Source: Kitasatospora sp. MAA4 (lineage in GTDB: Bacteria; Actinomycetota; Actinomycetes; Streptomycetales; Streptomycetaceae). Taken from it: a stretch of DNA of 64,000 nt. The notes under the pieces are model-generated. The model had not been told where the DNA came from and did no database searches. It saw only the letters and a list, made by a program, of their open reading frames with translations. Below, in pieces: positions 54,678 through 63,763 of the stretch; position 1 is the stretch's first letter, and each line of letters starts with the position of its first letter. The position numbers and the translations under genes were made by a program. The DNA lies in the NCBI RefSeq assembly GCF_029893355.1, contig NZ_JARZAI010000016.1, positions 1 through 64,000 of the forward strand. Reading direction: 5' to 3'.

Positions 54678-56192
54678 ATGCCTTCGACCTCGATCCCCAA
54701 GCCCGCCCGGGTCATGGGCCGCGACCAGGAGTGGTCCTCGCTGACCCGCTTCCTGCAACGGGGCGGGCCCGCCCTGCACATCGGCCTGCTGTCGGGCCGG
54801 CGTCGCCACGGCAAGTCCTTCCTGCTCCGAGCGCTGGCCGAGGCCACCGGCGGCCTGTACGTCACGGCGGTGCAGGAAGAAGGACGGCTGGCCGCACAGC
54901 AGCGGTTCACGGCCGCCCTCGCCGGTTACGCCGGCCTGCCGGCCGAATCGGTGGAACTCGACGACTGGCAGCAGATCCTGACCACCGCCCTGGAACTCGT
55001 GGAGCGCCGCCGAGCCGTCGGCGCACTACCCCTGCTGATCATCGACGAACTTCCCTACCTCCTCGACCACTCACCCGAGATCCCCTCGCTGCTGCAACAT
55101 CTCTACGACGACTCGCAGGCGGGCCAGGCGCCCGGTGGCCGGCTTGTGCTCTGCGGCTCGGCGATGAGCGTGATGACGGAACTGCTGTCGGGGAACAAGG
55201 CGCTACGAGGCCGCGCCGCGCTCGACATGCGGCTCGGCCCGTTCGACTACCGTGCCGCAGGGCGGTTCTGGGAGGTGGACGAGCCTGCGGTGGCGCTGCG
55301 CCTGCACGCCGTACTCGGTGGGGCGCCCGGCTACCGGCAGTTGGTGCAGGACGCTCCGCCCAGCACGTTGGCGGAGTTCGACGACTGGGTCGTGGAGAAC
55401 CTCCTCGACCCCGACCTCGGCCTGTTCACCCGCAACGAGACCGAGCACCTGCTGCGGGAGGACCCCAGGATCACCCGGCGGACCCTCTACTACGACATCC
55501 TCACCGCGGTGGCGGGGGGAGCCGGCACCCCGACGAAGATCGGCGGTGTCATCGGCCGCGAGCGGACGGCGCTGGCGCATCCGCTGTCCGTCCTGGAGTC
55601 GGCGGGATACCTGCGACGTGCCCAGGACCTTCTGCACGCGCGCAATCCGACGATCAGCGTCACGGATCCGATCATCCGCTTCAACCAGCTGATCACCGTG
55701 CCGTATTCGGACCTGCTGGACCGGCGCGAGGCGCGTCAGGTGTGGGAGGCCGCCAGGGCGACCTTCGCCTCGCAGATCCTGGGCCCGCACTTCGAGGAGC
55801 TCGCGCGCACCTGGACGCGGGAGTTCGCCGGGGCGCAGGCACTGGATGGTCGCCTGGTCGGCGCGGTGGGGACCACCGCGGTCCACGACGCCGCCGGTCG
55901 GGCCAAGCACGAGGTCGACGTCGTGGCGCTGGCACCGGGCCAACGACCCGGCGCGAGCGGCGCGGGCATCCTGCTGCTCGGCGAGGCGAAGGCGACGCTG
56001 CAGCGCCGCACACCCGGTGACATCGAACGCCTGGAGCGGATCAGGCAGTTGCTCACGACCGAGGGCCACCAGGCCGAAGGCGCCATGCTCACGGTCTTCT
56101 CCCTCACAGGTTTCAGCCCGGAGCTGGAGCAGCTGGCCGCGCGGCGCGAGGACGTCCTGCTGGTCGGTATCGACATGCTCTACGGGCGCTGA
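54678..56192 (+). CDS. Archaeal-type ATPase fused to PD-(D/E)XK-like domain
   Basis: A 504-residue STAND-like ATPase of the PF01637 (archaeal ATPase) kind. Walker A SGRRRHGKS (39-47), Walker B LLIIDELPYLL with D123-E124, a winged-helix region (about 290-350; PTKIGGVIGRERTALAHPLSVLESAGYL), and a C-terminal DUF234-like domain with EVDVVAL (D414) and GEAKA (E436, K438), the pattern of a PD-(D/E)XK nuclease. Members are scattered and often mobile; proposed roles include DNA binding, defence or transport. No ribosome-binding site; the start touches a 48-bp operator, so expression is tightly controlled and probably leaderless or nearly so. Confidence 0.85.
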   Translation: MPSTSIPKPARVMGRDQEWSSLTRFLQRGGPALHIGLLSGRRRHGKSFLLRALAEATGGLYVTAVQEEGRLAAQQRFTAALAGYAGLPAESVELDDWQQILTTALELVERRRAVGALPLLIIDELPYLLDHSPEIPSLLQHLYDDSQAGQAPGGRLVLCGSAMSVMTELLSGNKALRGRAALDMRLGPFDYRAAGRFWEVDEPAVALRLHAVLGGAPGYRQLVQDAPPSTLAEFDDWVVENLLDPDLGLFTRNETEHLLREDPRITRRTLYYDILTAVAGGAGTPTKIGGVIGRERTALAHPLSVLESAGYLRRAQDLLHARNPTISVTDPIIRFNQLITVPYSDLLDRREARQVWEAARATFASQILGPHFEELARTWTREFAGAQALDGRLVGAVGTTAVHDAAGRAKHEVDVVALAPGQRPGASGAGILLLGEAKATLQRRTPGDIERLERIRQLLTTEGHQAEGAMLTVFSLTGFSPELEQLAARREDVLLVGIDMLYGR

Positions 56193-56195
56193 GCG

Positions 56196-56249
56196 AAGAC
56201 GCCCATCGGTGGTACCCCCAGCCGTGGGTGTATCACCGATGGGCGTCTT
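56196..56249. terminator. Bidirectional terminator, ATPase/fumarase
   Basis: A 16-bp perfect inverted repeat (56196-56211 with 56234-56249), extendable by four further pairs including one wobble, between convergent genes. Confidence 0.85.
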
Positions 56250-56263
56250 GCCCTACTGATCCG

Positions 56264-57934
56264 CTACTGCGCCGAGCGGACCGGGATGCTGCCCACGAAG
56301 GTGCTGGACGGCTGCTCGGGGGCGAAGAAGTCGTTGCCCTTGTCGTCCACGACGACGAAGGCGGGGAAGTCCTCGACCTCGATCCGCCAGACCGCCTCCA
56401 TGCCCAGCTCGGCGTACTCCAGCACCTCGACCTTCTTGATGCAGTCCTGGGCGAGCCGGGCCGCCGGGCCGCCGATCGAGCCGAGGTAGAAGCCGCCGTG
56501 CGCGGCGCAGGCGTCGGTGACCTGCTTGGAGCGGTTGCCCTTGGCGAGCATCACCATCGAGCCGCCGGCCGCCTGGAACTGGTCGACGTAGGAGTCCATC
56601 CGCCCGGCCGTGGTGGGGCCGAAGGAGCCGGAGGCGTAGCCCTCGGGGGTCTTGGCGGGACCGGCGTAGTAGACCGGGTGGTCCTTGAGGTACTGCGGCA
56701 TGCCCTCGCCCGCGTCCAGGCGCTCCTTGATCTTGGCGTGCGCGATGTCGCGCGCCACGACCAGGGTGCCGGTGAGCGAGAGGCGGGTCTTCACCGCGTG
56801 CTTAGAGAGCTCGGAACGGATCTGCGCCATCGGCTGGTTGAGGTCGATCCGGACCACCTCGTCGTCGAGGTGCTCGTCGGTGGTCTCCGGCAGGTACTTG
56901 GCCGGGTCGGTCTCCAGCTGCTCCAGGAAGACGCCCTCGGCGGTGATCTTGCCGAGCGCCTGGCGGTCCGCCGAGCAGGAGACGGCCATCGCGACCGGCA
57001 GCGAGGCGCCGTGGCGGGGCAGGCGGATCACCCGGACGTCGTGGCAGAAGTACTTGCCGCCGAACTGGGCGCCGATGCCGATCTTCTGGGTCAGCTCGGT
57101 GACCTTGGCCTCCAGCTCCAGGTCGCGGAAGCCGTGCCCGGTCTTCGCGTCCCCGCTGGTCGGCAGCTGGTCCAGGTAGTGCGCCGAGGCGTACTTGGCG
57201 GTCTTGAGGGCGAACTCGGCGCTGGTGCCGCCGACCACGATGGCCAGGTGGTACGGCGGGCAGGCGGCCGTGCCCAGCGAGCGGATCTTCTGCTCCAGGA
57301 AGGCCAGCATGCTCTTCTCGTTGAGAATCGCCTTGGTCTCCTGGTACAGGTACGACTTGTTGGCGCTGCCGCCGCCCTTCGCCATGAAGAGGAACTTGTA
57401 CGCGTCGCCGTCGGTCGCGTAGAGCTCGATCTGGGCGGGCAGGTTGTTGCCGGTGTTCTTCTCGTCCCACATGGTCAGCGGGGCCATCTGCGAGTACCGC
57501 AGGTTGAGCTTGGTGTACGCGTCGAAGACGCCGCCGGCGATGGCGGCCTCGTCGCCGCCCGCCGTCAGCACGTTCTGACCGCGCTTGCCCATCACGATCG
57601 CGGTGCCGGTGTCCTGGCACATCGGCAGGATGCCGCCGGCCGAGATGTTGACGTTCTTCAGCAGGTCCAGCGCCACGAAGCGGTCGTTCGGGCTGGCCTC
57701 GGGGTCGTCCAGGATCCGCCGCAGCTGCGCCAGGTGCGCGGGCCGCAGGTAGTGCGAGATGTCGTGCATCGCCTCGGCGGTGAGCAGCCGCAGGGCCTCC
57801 GGCTCGACCTGCAGGAAGCGCCGGCCGCCGGCCTCGAAGGTGCTGACGCCCTCGGAGGTCAGCTTCCGGTACGGGGTGGGGTCGGCCCCGAGCGGGAGGA
57901 GGTCGGAGTAGGCGAAGTCTGGCGTGGCTGCCAT
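56264..57934 (-). CDS. Class I (iron-sulphur) fumarate hydratase
   Basis: A 556-residue fumarase of the oxygen-sensitive [4Fe-4S] class, interconverting fumarate and malate in the citric acid cycle. Cluster cysteines are expected in LPMCQDTGT, in [11 protein letters not shown] or SCSADRQ, and near the third conserved site; the N- and C-terminal catalytic domains (alpha and beta type) are fused, as in FumA/FumB. The tail GSIPVRSAQ is typical. ATG at 57934. A class II enzyme is presumably encoded elsewhere. It is divergent from the DUF1707 gene. Confidence 0.95.
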   Translation of the reverse strand: MAATPDFAYSDLLPLGADPTPYRKLTSEGVSTFEAGGRRFLQVEPEALRLLTAEAMHDISHYLRPAHLAQLRRILDDPEASPNDRFVALDLLKNVNISAGGILPMCQDTGTAIVMGKRGQNVLTAGGDEAAIAGGVFDAYTKLNLRYSQMAPLTMWDEKNTGNNLPAQIELYATDGDAYKFLFMAKGGGSANKSYLYQETKAILNEKSMLAFLEQKIRSLGTAACPPYHLAIVVGGTSAEFALKTAKYASAHYLDQLPTSGDAKTGHGFRDLELEAKVTELTQKIGIGAQFGGKYFCHDVRVIRLPRHGASLPVAMAVSCSADRQALGKITAEGVFLEQLETDPAKYLPETTDEHLDDEVVRIDLNQPMAQIRSELSKHAVKTRLSLTGTLVVARDIAHAKIKERLDAGEGMPQYLKDHPVYYAGPAKTPEGYASGSFGPTTAGRMDSYVDQFQAAGGSMVMLAKGNRSKQVTDACAAHGGFYLGSIGGPAARLAQDCIKKVEVLEYAELGMEAVWRIEVEDFPAFVVVDDKGNDFFAPEQPSSTFVGSIPVRSAQ

Positions 57935-58106
57935 GGGGCGGTCCTTCGTGGGGTCGATCCGGATCCGGCTGGGTCGTCTCCGGCTGCGTCGTTGAAGCGC
58001 CCTCCAGCGTAGGACCCGGGAGGCCGTCCGGCGTGGCCAGGTGAGCCTGCGTGACAGGGGTCACTTCCGAGTACCGGAACACCCGTTCGCGCAGCGCCCC
58101 ACTGGC

Positions 58107-58112
58107 TAGGCT
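58107..58112 (+). promoter_or_regulatory. -10 box for leaderless DUF1707 gene
   Basis: TAGGCT ends 6 nt before the GTG at 58119, and no ribosome-binding site is present, so a leaderless transcript is expected. Confidence 0.5.
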
Positions 58113-58118
58113 GGAACG

Positions 58119-58835
58119 GTGGACAACACCGCGGCACAGAACCCCGAGGGCCAGGCGCCCGTACCCTTGACCAAGTCCGCCACCGACCCTGCGGCCAGAC
58201 CGCCCGCCGCCCCGGTCGCCGAGGCCGAGCTGCGAGCCTCCGATGCCGACCGCGAGCGGATCGCGGAGCTGCTGCGCGACGCGTACGCCGACGGACGGCT
58301 GACCGTCGACGAGCACTCCGAGCGGATCGAGGCGGCCTACAACGCCAGGACGCTCGGCGAGTTGGCCCCGCTGACCCGCGACCTGCCGGCGCACCGCCCG
58401 ATCTCCATGGACAAGCCCACCGCGCCGGCCGGCCCCGTGCTGCCGCCGGCCCGCCAGGAGTCGGCGAGCATGGTGGCGATCTTCGGCGGCTCGTCCCGCA
58501 AGGGCCGCTGGCGGGTGGGCTCGCACCTCAAGGCGGTGGCGATCTTCGGCGGAGTCGAGATCGACCTGACGGACGCGGTCTTCGAGTCGCCGGAGGTGGT
58601 CATCGACGTGACCGCGGTCTTCGGCGGGGTGGAGATCCGGGTGCCGGAGAACGTCAGCCTGCACGGCGGCGGGGTCGGCATCTTCGGGGCCTTCGACGTC
58701 CGCGAGCAGACCGCCGCCGATCCGTACGCGCCGGTGGTGCGGATCAAGGGGGCCGCGGTCTTCGGCGGGTGCGACGCCAAGCCGAGCCGGGGCAAGAAGC
58801 TCAAGGAATGGGTCCGCCGGCAGCTGGAGCTCTGA
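58119..58835 (+). CDS. DUF1707 protein with LiaF-like beta domain
   Basis: A 238-residue protein. The DUF1707 motif (about 38-92; LRASDADRERIAELLRDAYADGRLTVDEHSERI) is followed by a proline-rich spacer and a C-terminal beta domain of the LiaF/toast-rack kind in which a short motif recurs five times: AIFGGSS, AIFGGVE, AVFGGVE, GIFGAFD, AVFGGCD. No membrane helix is present. The family is common in actinobacteria and links to envelope stress in some firmicutes; the role here is unknown. It lies in the conserved group with fumarase, a WhiB protein and glpX. Confidence 0.85.
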   Translation: MDNTAAQNPEGQAPVPLTKSATDPAARPPAAPVAEAELRASDADRERIAELLRDAYADGRLTVDEHSERIEAAYNARTLGELAPLTRDLPAHRPISMDKPTAPAGPVLPPARQESASMVAIFGGSSRKGRWRVGSHLKAVAIFGGVEIDLTDAVFESPEVVIDVTAVFGGVEIRVPENVSLHGGGVGIFGAFDVREQTAADPYAPVVRIKGAAVFGGCDAKPSRGKKLKEWVRRQLEL

Positions 58836-59068
58836 CGCTGCCCGGCGGAGCGGCCGCGGAACCCGAGGTTCCGTCAACTCTTTCACCTGCACTCGTGGTT
58901 GGCTTGAGTGCAGGCTGTGGTCGGGCGGGCACGGTGTGCATGAACCGGGAGCGCGCGGGGTAATTCCTCTCGCACATCGTTTCTTGAACGGCTGCGGTCA
59001 GAACGGCAGCCGGTGAGCGACGCGAGCCTTCCCCGAGCTGTGCCACCCGAGCTGTGTCAGGAGTCGCC

Positions 59069-59497
59069 GTGCTGCACCCGATCGAGCCCAGCACTACCGG
59101 TGTCGTCCGCGCGGCCGCGGCCGCAGAGCGGCGCGCATCCGGGGGTGCACCCGCGGTGGTGCGGCTCGACCACCTCGAGGACAACCCGTGGCACACCTGT
59201 GCGGCCTGCCGGCGCGACGAGGCCGGGCTGTTCTTCGCCCCCTCGAAGGAGCCGACGGCGGCCCGGCTGGCCCGGGAGGCCCAGGCCAAGCAGGTCTGCG
59301 CCCGCTGCCCGGTGCTGCTGGAGTGCCGGGAGCACGCGTTGGTCCAGCCCGAGCCGTACGGGGTCTGGGGCGGGCTGACGGCGGCCGAGCGCCGGGTGGT
59401 GCTGGCCCGCCGGCGCCGCCGGGAGGTCGAACTGCGCGCCGAGGCCCAGCTGGTGGCGGGTCCGCGGGCCGCCGAGCGCGGCCGGATAGCGGGCTGA
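59069..59497 (+). CDS. WhiB-family iron-sulphur regulator (WblH-like position)
   Basis: A 142-residue Wbl protein. Cluster ligands: C44 or C47 in HTCAACRRDE, then C77-x2-C80-x5-C86 (VCARCPVLLEC). The G[VI]WGG motif is present as YGVWGGLTAAER, and the C-terminus is arginine-rich. Wbl proteins bind a [4Fe-4S] cluster and usually partner the principal sigma factor. The setting between fumarase/DUF1707 and glpX corresponds, as I recall, to wblH of Streptomyces. The GTG at 59069 is preferred over that at 59054 because AGGAG lies 5 nt upstream. Confidence 0.9.
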   Translation: MLHPIEPSTTGVVRAAAAAERRASGGAPAVVRLDHLEDNPWHTCAACRRDEAGLFFAPSKEPTAARLAREAQAKQVCARCPVLLECREHALVQPEPYGVWGGLTAAERRVVLARRRRREVELRAEAQLVAGPRAAERGRIAG

Positions 59498-59530
59498 GGG
59501 CGGCGGGTGTCAACCACCCGCCGCCCTCAG
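59494..59530. terminator. Bidirectional terminator overlapping the whiB-like stop
   Basis: Perfect 16-bp inverted repeat (59494-59509 with 59515-59530), 5-nt loop. The 5' arm begins with the stop codon of the WhiB-family gene; the hairpin also faces glpX. Confidence 0.88.
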
Positions 59531-59547
59531 TCGTCAGTCGCCGTGCC

Positions 59548-60603
59548 TCAGTTCGCGCGGTCGAAGTCGATCGCGCTGTACGCCCGCAGCTTGGAGAGCT
59601 TGTGGGAGGAGTGGATCTCGCGGATGGTGCCGCTCTTGGAGCGCATCACCAGGGAGCTGGTGGTGGCGGTCTCCTTGCGGTAGTGGACACCGCGCAGGAG
59701 TTCGCCGTCGGTGATGCCGGTGGCGACGAAGAACACGTTCTCGCCGCTGACCAGGTCGTTGGTGGTGAGGACCCGGTCCAGGTCGTGGCCGGCGTCCAGC
59801 GCCTTCTGCTTCTCGGCCTCGTCCTTGGGCCACAGGCGGCCCTGGATGACGCCGCCCATGCACTTCATCGCGCAGGCGGCGATGATGCCCTCGGGGGTGC
59901 CGCCGATGCCGAGCAGCAGGTCGACGCCGGTGCCCTCGCGGGCGGTCATGATGGCGCCGGCGACGTCGCCGTCGGTGATGAACTTGATCCGGGCGCCCGC
60001 CGCGCGGACCTCCTGGACCAGCTTGGCGTGCCGCGGGCGGTCCAGGATCATCACCGTGACGTCCTCGACCGAGGTGCCCTTGGCCTTGGCGACGCGGCGG
60101 ATGTTGACCGCGGCGGGGGCGGTGATGTCGACGTAGTCGGCGGCCTCGGGGCCGCAGACCAGCTTGTCCATGTAGAACACGGCGCTCGGGTCGAACATGG
60201 TGCCGCGGTCGGCCACCGCCAGGACGGCGACGGCGTTGGCCATGCCCTTGGCGGTCAGCGTGGTGCCGTCGACCGGGTCCACGGCGACGTCGCACTCGGC
60301 GCCGGTGCCGTCGCCGACCCGCTCGCCGTTGTAGAGCATCGGGGCTTCGTCCTTCTCGCCCTCGCCGATGACGACGACGCCGTTCATCGAGACGGTCGAG
60401 ACGAGGGTGCGCATGGCCTTGACGGCGGCGCCGTCGGCGCCGTTCTTGTCGCCCTTGCCGACCCAGCGACCGGCCGCCATGGCCGCTGCCTCGGTGACCC
60501 GGACGAGTTCGAGCGCGAGGTTCCGGTCGGGCGCCTCCGGGGCGACCTCCAGGGCCTGCGGAAGGTGGGAGGAGCTGGGTTTCTTGACTGCGTGCGCGGT
60601 CAT
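59548..60603 (-). CDS. glpX: Fructose-1,6-bisphosphatase, class II
   Basis: A 351-residue GlpX enzyme hydrolysing fructose 1,6-bisphosphate in gluconeogenesis. The metal and phosphatase motif [12 protein letters not shown] and the upstream [11 protein letters not shown] match the family; the C-terminal sugar-phosphate region contains GTPEG and SGENVFF. The ATG at 60603 has GAGAGGT upstream. Streptomycetes rely on class II enzymes, so this is probably the main FBPase. Divergent from DUF4245. Confidence 0.95.
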   Translation of the reverse strand: MTAHAVKKPSSSHLPQALEVAPEAPDRNLALELVRVTEAAAMAAGRWVGKGDKNGADGAAVKAMRTLVSTVSMNGVVVIGEGEKDEAPMLYNGERVGDGTGAECDVAVDPVDGTTLTAKGMANAVAVLAVADRGTMFDPSAVFYMDKLVCGPEAADYVDITAPAAVNIRRVAKAKGTSVEDVTVMILDRPRHAKLVQEVRAAGARIKFITDGDVAGAIMTAREGTGVDLLLGIGGTPEGIIAACAMKCMGGVIQGRLWPKDEAEKQKALDAGHDLDRVLTTNDLVSGENVFFVATGITDGELLRGVHYRKETATTSSLVMRSKSGTIREIHSSHKLSKLRAYSAIDFDRAN

Positions 60604-60818
60604 CGTCGATACCTCTCTGTACGCGACGGCCAGTGAGCGGTCGACTACTGCCTGGTCGAACGCTGCGGTGAGGGTTCCCCGATCGTATCTGTGTACGGGA
60701 TGACTGTCTGTGGCGCGGGTCCCCGCGACCTGCGGCTCCTGGCCGATTTGCACCGGTTGGGCCCTTCGAGGGCACCCCGGGTGACCGGCCGCGGGACACG
60801 ATGGGTCACCATGGGACG

Positions 60819-61340
60819 GTGGCAGCGAAGAGTGGTAGGAGTGGGCGGCAGAACGTACGGGACATGGTCCTGTCGATGGCCGCCGTCATCGGCGTGGGCC
60901 TGCTGGCCTATCTCTTCACCCCGCATTCCGGAGGTGACGGAGTTCACGTGGTGGACTACAGCTCCGCCGCGGCTTCGGCGAAGCGCGCTGCGCCGTACCC
61001 GCTGCTGGTTCCGGTAGGACTGTCGGACCAGTGGCGCGCGACCTCGGTGGAGTACCGCAAGGACGACCAGGGCCACGCCGTCTGGCACCTGGGCTTCGTC
61101 ACCCCCTCCGGCAAGTACGCCGCCGTCGAGCAGAGCGACGCTCCCAAGGTCACCCAGCTGACCACCGTGGTGGCCGGCTACCAGCCCGACGGCAGCTCCA
61201 CGATCGACGGCCACGCCTGGGACCGGGTCCAGGGCGAGCCCTACCGCGGCCTGACCGAGGCGACCGGCACGGCCACCACAGTGGTCGCCGGTACCGCCTC
61301 CTATGACGAGCTCGGCCAGCTGGCGCAGGCGCTGAAGTAG
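60819..61340 (+). CDS. DUF4245 membrane-anchored protein
   Basis: A 173-residue protein with one membrane helix (about 16-34, [18 protein letters not shown]) and an extracytoplasmic domain of DUF4245 type ([38 protein letters not shown]). No function is known. The GTG at 60819 gives the usual N-terminus with a short basic stretch before RDM; ATG at 60801 is an alternative adding six residues. The gene sits between glpX and a nitroreductase in a conserved actinobacterial order. A very strong terminator follows. Confidence 0.82.
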   Translation: MAAKSGRSGRQNVRDMVLSMAAVIGVGLLAYLFTPHSGGDGVHVVDYSSAAASAKRAAPYPLLVPVGLSDQWRATSVEYRKDDQGHAVWHLGFVTPSGKYAAVEQSDAPKVTQLTTVVAGYQPDGSSTIDGHAWDRVQGEPYRGLTEATGTATTVVAGTASYDELGQLAQALK

Positions 61341-61362
61341 CGCCGGCCCGCGAGCCCGCCGA

Positions 61363-61410
61363 ACGCCGATGGGCCCCGGTTTCCTCGCGGAAACCGGGGC
61401 CCATCGGCGT
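61363..61410. terminator. Bidirectional terminator
   Basis: Perfect 21-bp inverted repeat (61363-61383 with 61390-61410) with a 6-nt loop, shared by DUF4245 and the convergent nitroreductase gene. Confidence 0.92.
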
Positions 61411-61420
61411 CTCGGGCGCG

Positions 61421-62029
61421 TCAGACGGTGGTGACGACCTCGTCGTAGGCCAGCCGCGGCGAGCGCGGGTACCAGGCGTCGGCGCCAGGCTTGCCGATGT
61501 TCACCACGGCCAGCACCGAGTGGTCGCCGTCGGCGAAGAACTCCTTCTCGACGCCCTGGGCGTCGAAGCCGGTCATCGGGCCGGCGGCCAGGCCGGCCGC
61601 GCGCACGCCGAGGATGAAGTAGCCGACCTGCAGCGCGCCGTTCAGGCGGGCCGAGCCCTCACGGACCGGGCGCTCGGAGAAGAAGATGTCCTTGGCGGCG
61701 GGGAAGGCCGGGAACTGGGTCGGCAGCTCCTCGTGGAACTCGTTGTCGACGGCCAGGATGGCGACCAGCGGAGCGGCCGCGGTCTTGGCCTTGTTGCCGT
61801 CGGCGAGCTGGTTGACCAGGCGCTCGCGGGCCTCGGGGCTGCGGACCAGCACGACGCGCAGCGGCTGCTGGTTGAAAGCGGTCGGGGCGAACTTGACCAG
61901 CTCGTAGACGGCCTGGATCTGCTCGTCGCTGACCGGCTCGTCGGTGAAGGTGTTGGCCGTGCGGGCCTCGCGGAAGAGCAGGTCCTGGGCGGCGGCGTCG
62001 AGGACGAGGGCGTCGTTGGCGGTGGTCAT
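61421..62029 (-). CDS. Nitroreductase family protein (RutE-like malonic semialdehyde reductase)
   Basis: A 202-residue FMN enzyme. Conserved features are FREARTANTFTDEPVSDEQ near the N-terminus, the arginine-bearing FNQQPLRVVLV, and a C-terminal VLAVVNIGKPGADAWYPRSPRL. Length and sequence match the RutE/HadB subgroup, which reduces malonic semialdehyde to 3-hydroxypropionate with NAD(P)H. Without the rut operon nearby a general quinone or enal reductase role is equally possible. ATG at 62029; no obvious operon partner. Confidence 0.85.
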   Translation of the reverse strand: MTTANDALVLDAAAQDLLFREARTANTFTDEPVSDEQIQAVYELVKFAPTAFNQQPLRVVLVRSPEARERLVNQLADGNKAKTAAAPLVAILAVDNEFHEELPTQFPAFPAAKDIFFSERPVREGSARLNGALQVGYFILGVRAAGLAAGPMTGFDAQGVEKEFFADGDHSVLAVVNIGKPGADAWYPRSPRLAYDEVVTTV

Positions 62030-62160
62030 GCTGGCTACACCTCATGCTGGGATCGGAAGGGCGGCTCGGTGCCGCACATCGTCTCCAACGTGGATGAATT
62101 TTCAACCATTCCGGGCGTGCATGTGATCCGGATCACGCCTCCGCTTCTCGGTGGTCCCGG

Positions 62161-62430
62161 CTACTCGTCGGCCGGGCCGCCCTGCTGCTCCGCCGCCAGT
62201 GCCGCGTCCAGCCGGGCCCGGGCGCCGTCCAGCCAGCGCTGGCAGACCTTGGCCAGCTGCTCACCGCGCTCCCACAGGGCCAGCGACTCCTCCAGCGACG
62301 TCCCGCCGGTCTCCAGTCGGCGCACCACGTCCATCAGGGCGTCCCGGGCCTGCTCGTAGCCCAGCGTGCTGTCGCCCGCCGCGTCGTCGTTCGGAGCCTG
62401 CTCGCCTGCGGTGCCCGCGCTCTCTGCCAT
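62161..62430 (-). CDS. xseB: Exodeoxyribonuclease VII small subunit
   Basis: An 89-residue helical protein with the family core YEQARDALMDVVRRLETGG and LEESLALWERGEQLAKVC. It binds the large subunit, encoded immediately upstream on the same strand (9 bp gap), to form the single-strand-specific exonuclease VII. Acidic termini are typical for actinobacteria. Confidence 0.94.
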   Translation of the reverse strand: MAESAGTAGEQAPNDDAAGDSTLGYEQARDALMDVVRRLETGGTSLEESLALWERGEQLAKVCQRWLDGARARLDAALAAEQQGGPADE

Positions 62431-62439
62431 GGCGTCAGC

Positions 62440-63699
62440 CTAGGCGTCGGCAGCGACAATCCCCTCGCCGACCGAGTCGACCGGATCGACCGGGTCGACC
62501 TCCTCCACCGTCACCGAGAGCCCGCCGCCCGCCACCCGGGCGTGCAGCCGCTCGCCCGCCGCCGCCTGCGCCGGATCCGTCAGCACCGTGCCGTCGCTAC
62601 GTTGCAGTACCGCGTAGCCGCGCTCCAGCGTCGCGGCCGGCGAGAGCGCCACCACCCGGGCCAGGGTGTGCCCGAGGTCCGACTCGGCCCGGTCGAGCCG
62701 GTGCCCCAGCGAGCGCCGCGAGCGGTCCAGCAGCGCCGTCAGCTCCTGCGCGCGCTCCTCCACCAGCCGCTGCGGCGCGGCCAGCACCGGACGGCTGCGG
62801 ACCCCCGCCAGCCCGTGCTGCTCGCGCTCCACCAGCCCGATCACCGTCCGCCGGGCCCGGTCGCGCAGCTGGCGCACCCGGGTCTGCTCCTCGCCGACGT
62901 CCGGGACGACCCGCTTGGCCGCGTCGGTCGGGGTGGAGGCCCGCAGGTCGGCCACGAAGTCCAGCAGCGGCTGGTCCGGCTCGTGGCCGATCGCGCTCAC
63001 CACCGGCGTCGCGGCGGCGGCGACCGTGCGCAGCAGCTGCTCGTCCGAGAACGGCAGCAGGTCCTCCACACTGCCGCCGCCACGCGCCACGACGATCACG
63101 TCCACCTCGGGGTGCTCGTCCAGCTGCCGGACGGCGGCGGCCACCTGGGAGGCCGCCTGGGCGCCCTGCACCAGCACGTTGCGGACCTCGAAGCGCACCG
63201 CCGGCCAGCGCCGCCGGGCGACCTCCAGCACGTCGCGCTCGGCCGCCGAGGCCCGGCCGGTGATCAGCCCGACGCACTGCGGCAGGAACGGCAGCGGCTT
63301 CTTGCGGTCCATCGCGAAGAGCCCCTCGCCCGCCAGCCGGTGCTTGAGCTGCTCCAACCTGGCCAGCAGCTCGCCGAGACCGACCAGGCGGATCTCGGTG
63401 GCCCGCAGCGAGAGGGTGCCGCGCGGGGTGTACCACTCGGGCTTGGCGTACACCAGGATCCGCGAGCCCTCCTGCAGCACGTCGGCCACCGGTTCGAAGA
63501 CCGAGCGGTAGCAGGTGACACCCAGCGAGATGTCCTTGTCGGGGTCACGCAGCGTCAGGAACTGCATGCCGGGGCGCCGGCTCAGCTGGGTGATCTGCCC
63601 CTCCACCCAGACCGCGCCCAGCCGGTCCACCCAGCCCCCGATCAGTGCGGAGACCTTGCCGACCGGGATCGGGGCTTCGGGGGAGCTGGAGTTGGCCAT
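62440..63699 (-). CDS. xseA: Exodeoxyribonuclease VII large subunit
   Basis: A 419-residue nuclease subunit. The N-terminal OB fold (about 10-110; [20 protein letters not shown] and GMQFLTLRD) precedes the catalytic domain with [33 protein letters not shown] and [17 protein letters not shown], followed by a coiled coil (about 275-360) and a C-terminal [13 protein letters not shown] motif. Degrades single-stranded DNA in both directions, in repair. The ATG at 63699 begins [14 protein letters not shown]. Operon with xseB; divergent from ispH. Confidence 0.95.
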   Translation of the reverse strand: MANSSSPEAPIPVGKVSALIGGWVDRLGAVWVEGQITQLSRRPGMQFLTLRDPDKDISLGVTCYRSVFEPVADVLQEGSRILVYAKPEWYTPRGTLSLRATEIRLVGLGELLARLEQLKHRLAGEGLFAMDRKKPLPFLPQCVGLITGRASAAERDVLEVARRRWPAVRFEVRNVLVQGAQAASQVAAAVRQLDEHPEVDVIVVARGGGSVEDLLPFSDEQLLRTVAAAATPVVSAIGHEPDQPLLDFVADLRASTPTDAAKRVVPDVGEEQTRVRQLRDRARRTVIGLVEREQHGLAGVRSRPVLAAPQRLVEERAQELTALLDRSRRSLGHRLDRAESDLGHTLARVVALSPAATLERGYAVLQRSDGTVLTDPAQAAAGERLHARVAGGGLSVTVEEVDPVDPVDSVGEGIVAADA

Positions 63700-63750
63700 G
63701 GAGACGAGGCTAGCGCCGCCCGCCGACAGCCCGCCGCCCGACGACACCTC

Positions 63751-63756
63751 TACCAT
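63751..63756 (+). promoter_or_regulatory. -10 box for leaderless ispH
   Basis: TACCAT ends 7 nt before the ATG at 63764. GGGAG lies only 2 nt from that ATG, so leaderless initiation is more likely; an in-frame ATG at 63755 overlaps the box. Confidence 0.45.
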
Positions 63757-63763
63757 GGGAGCC

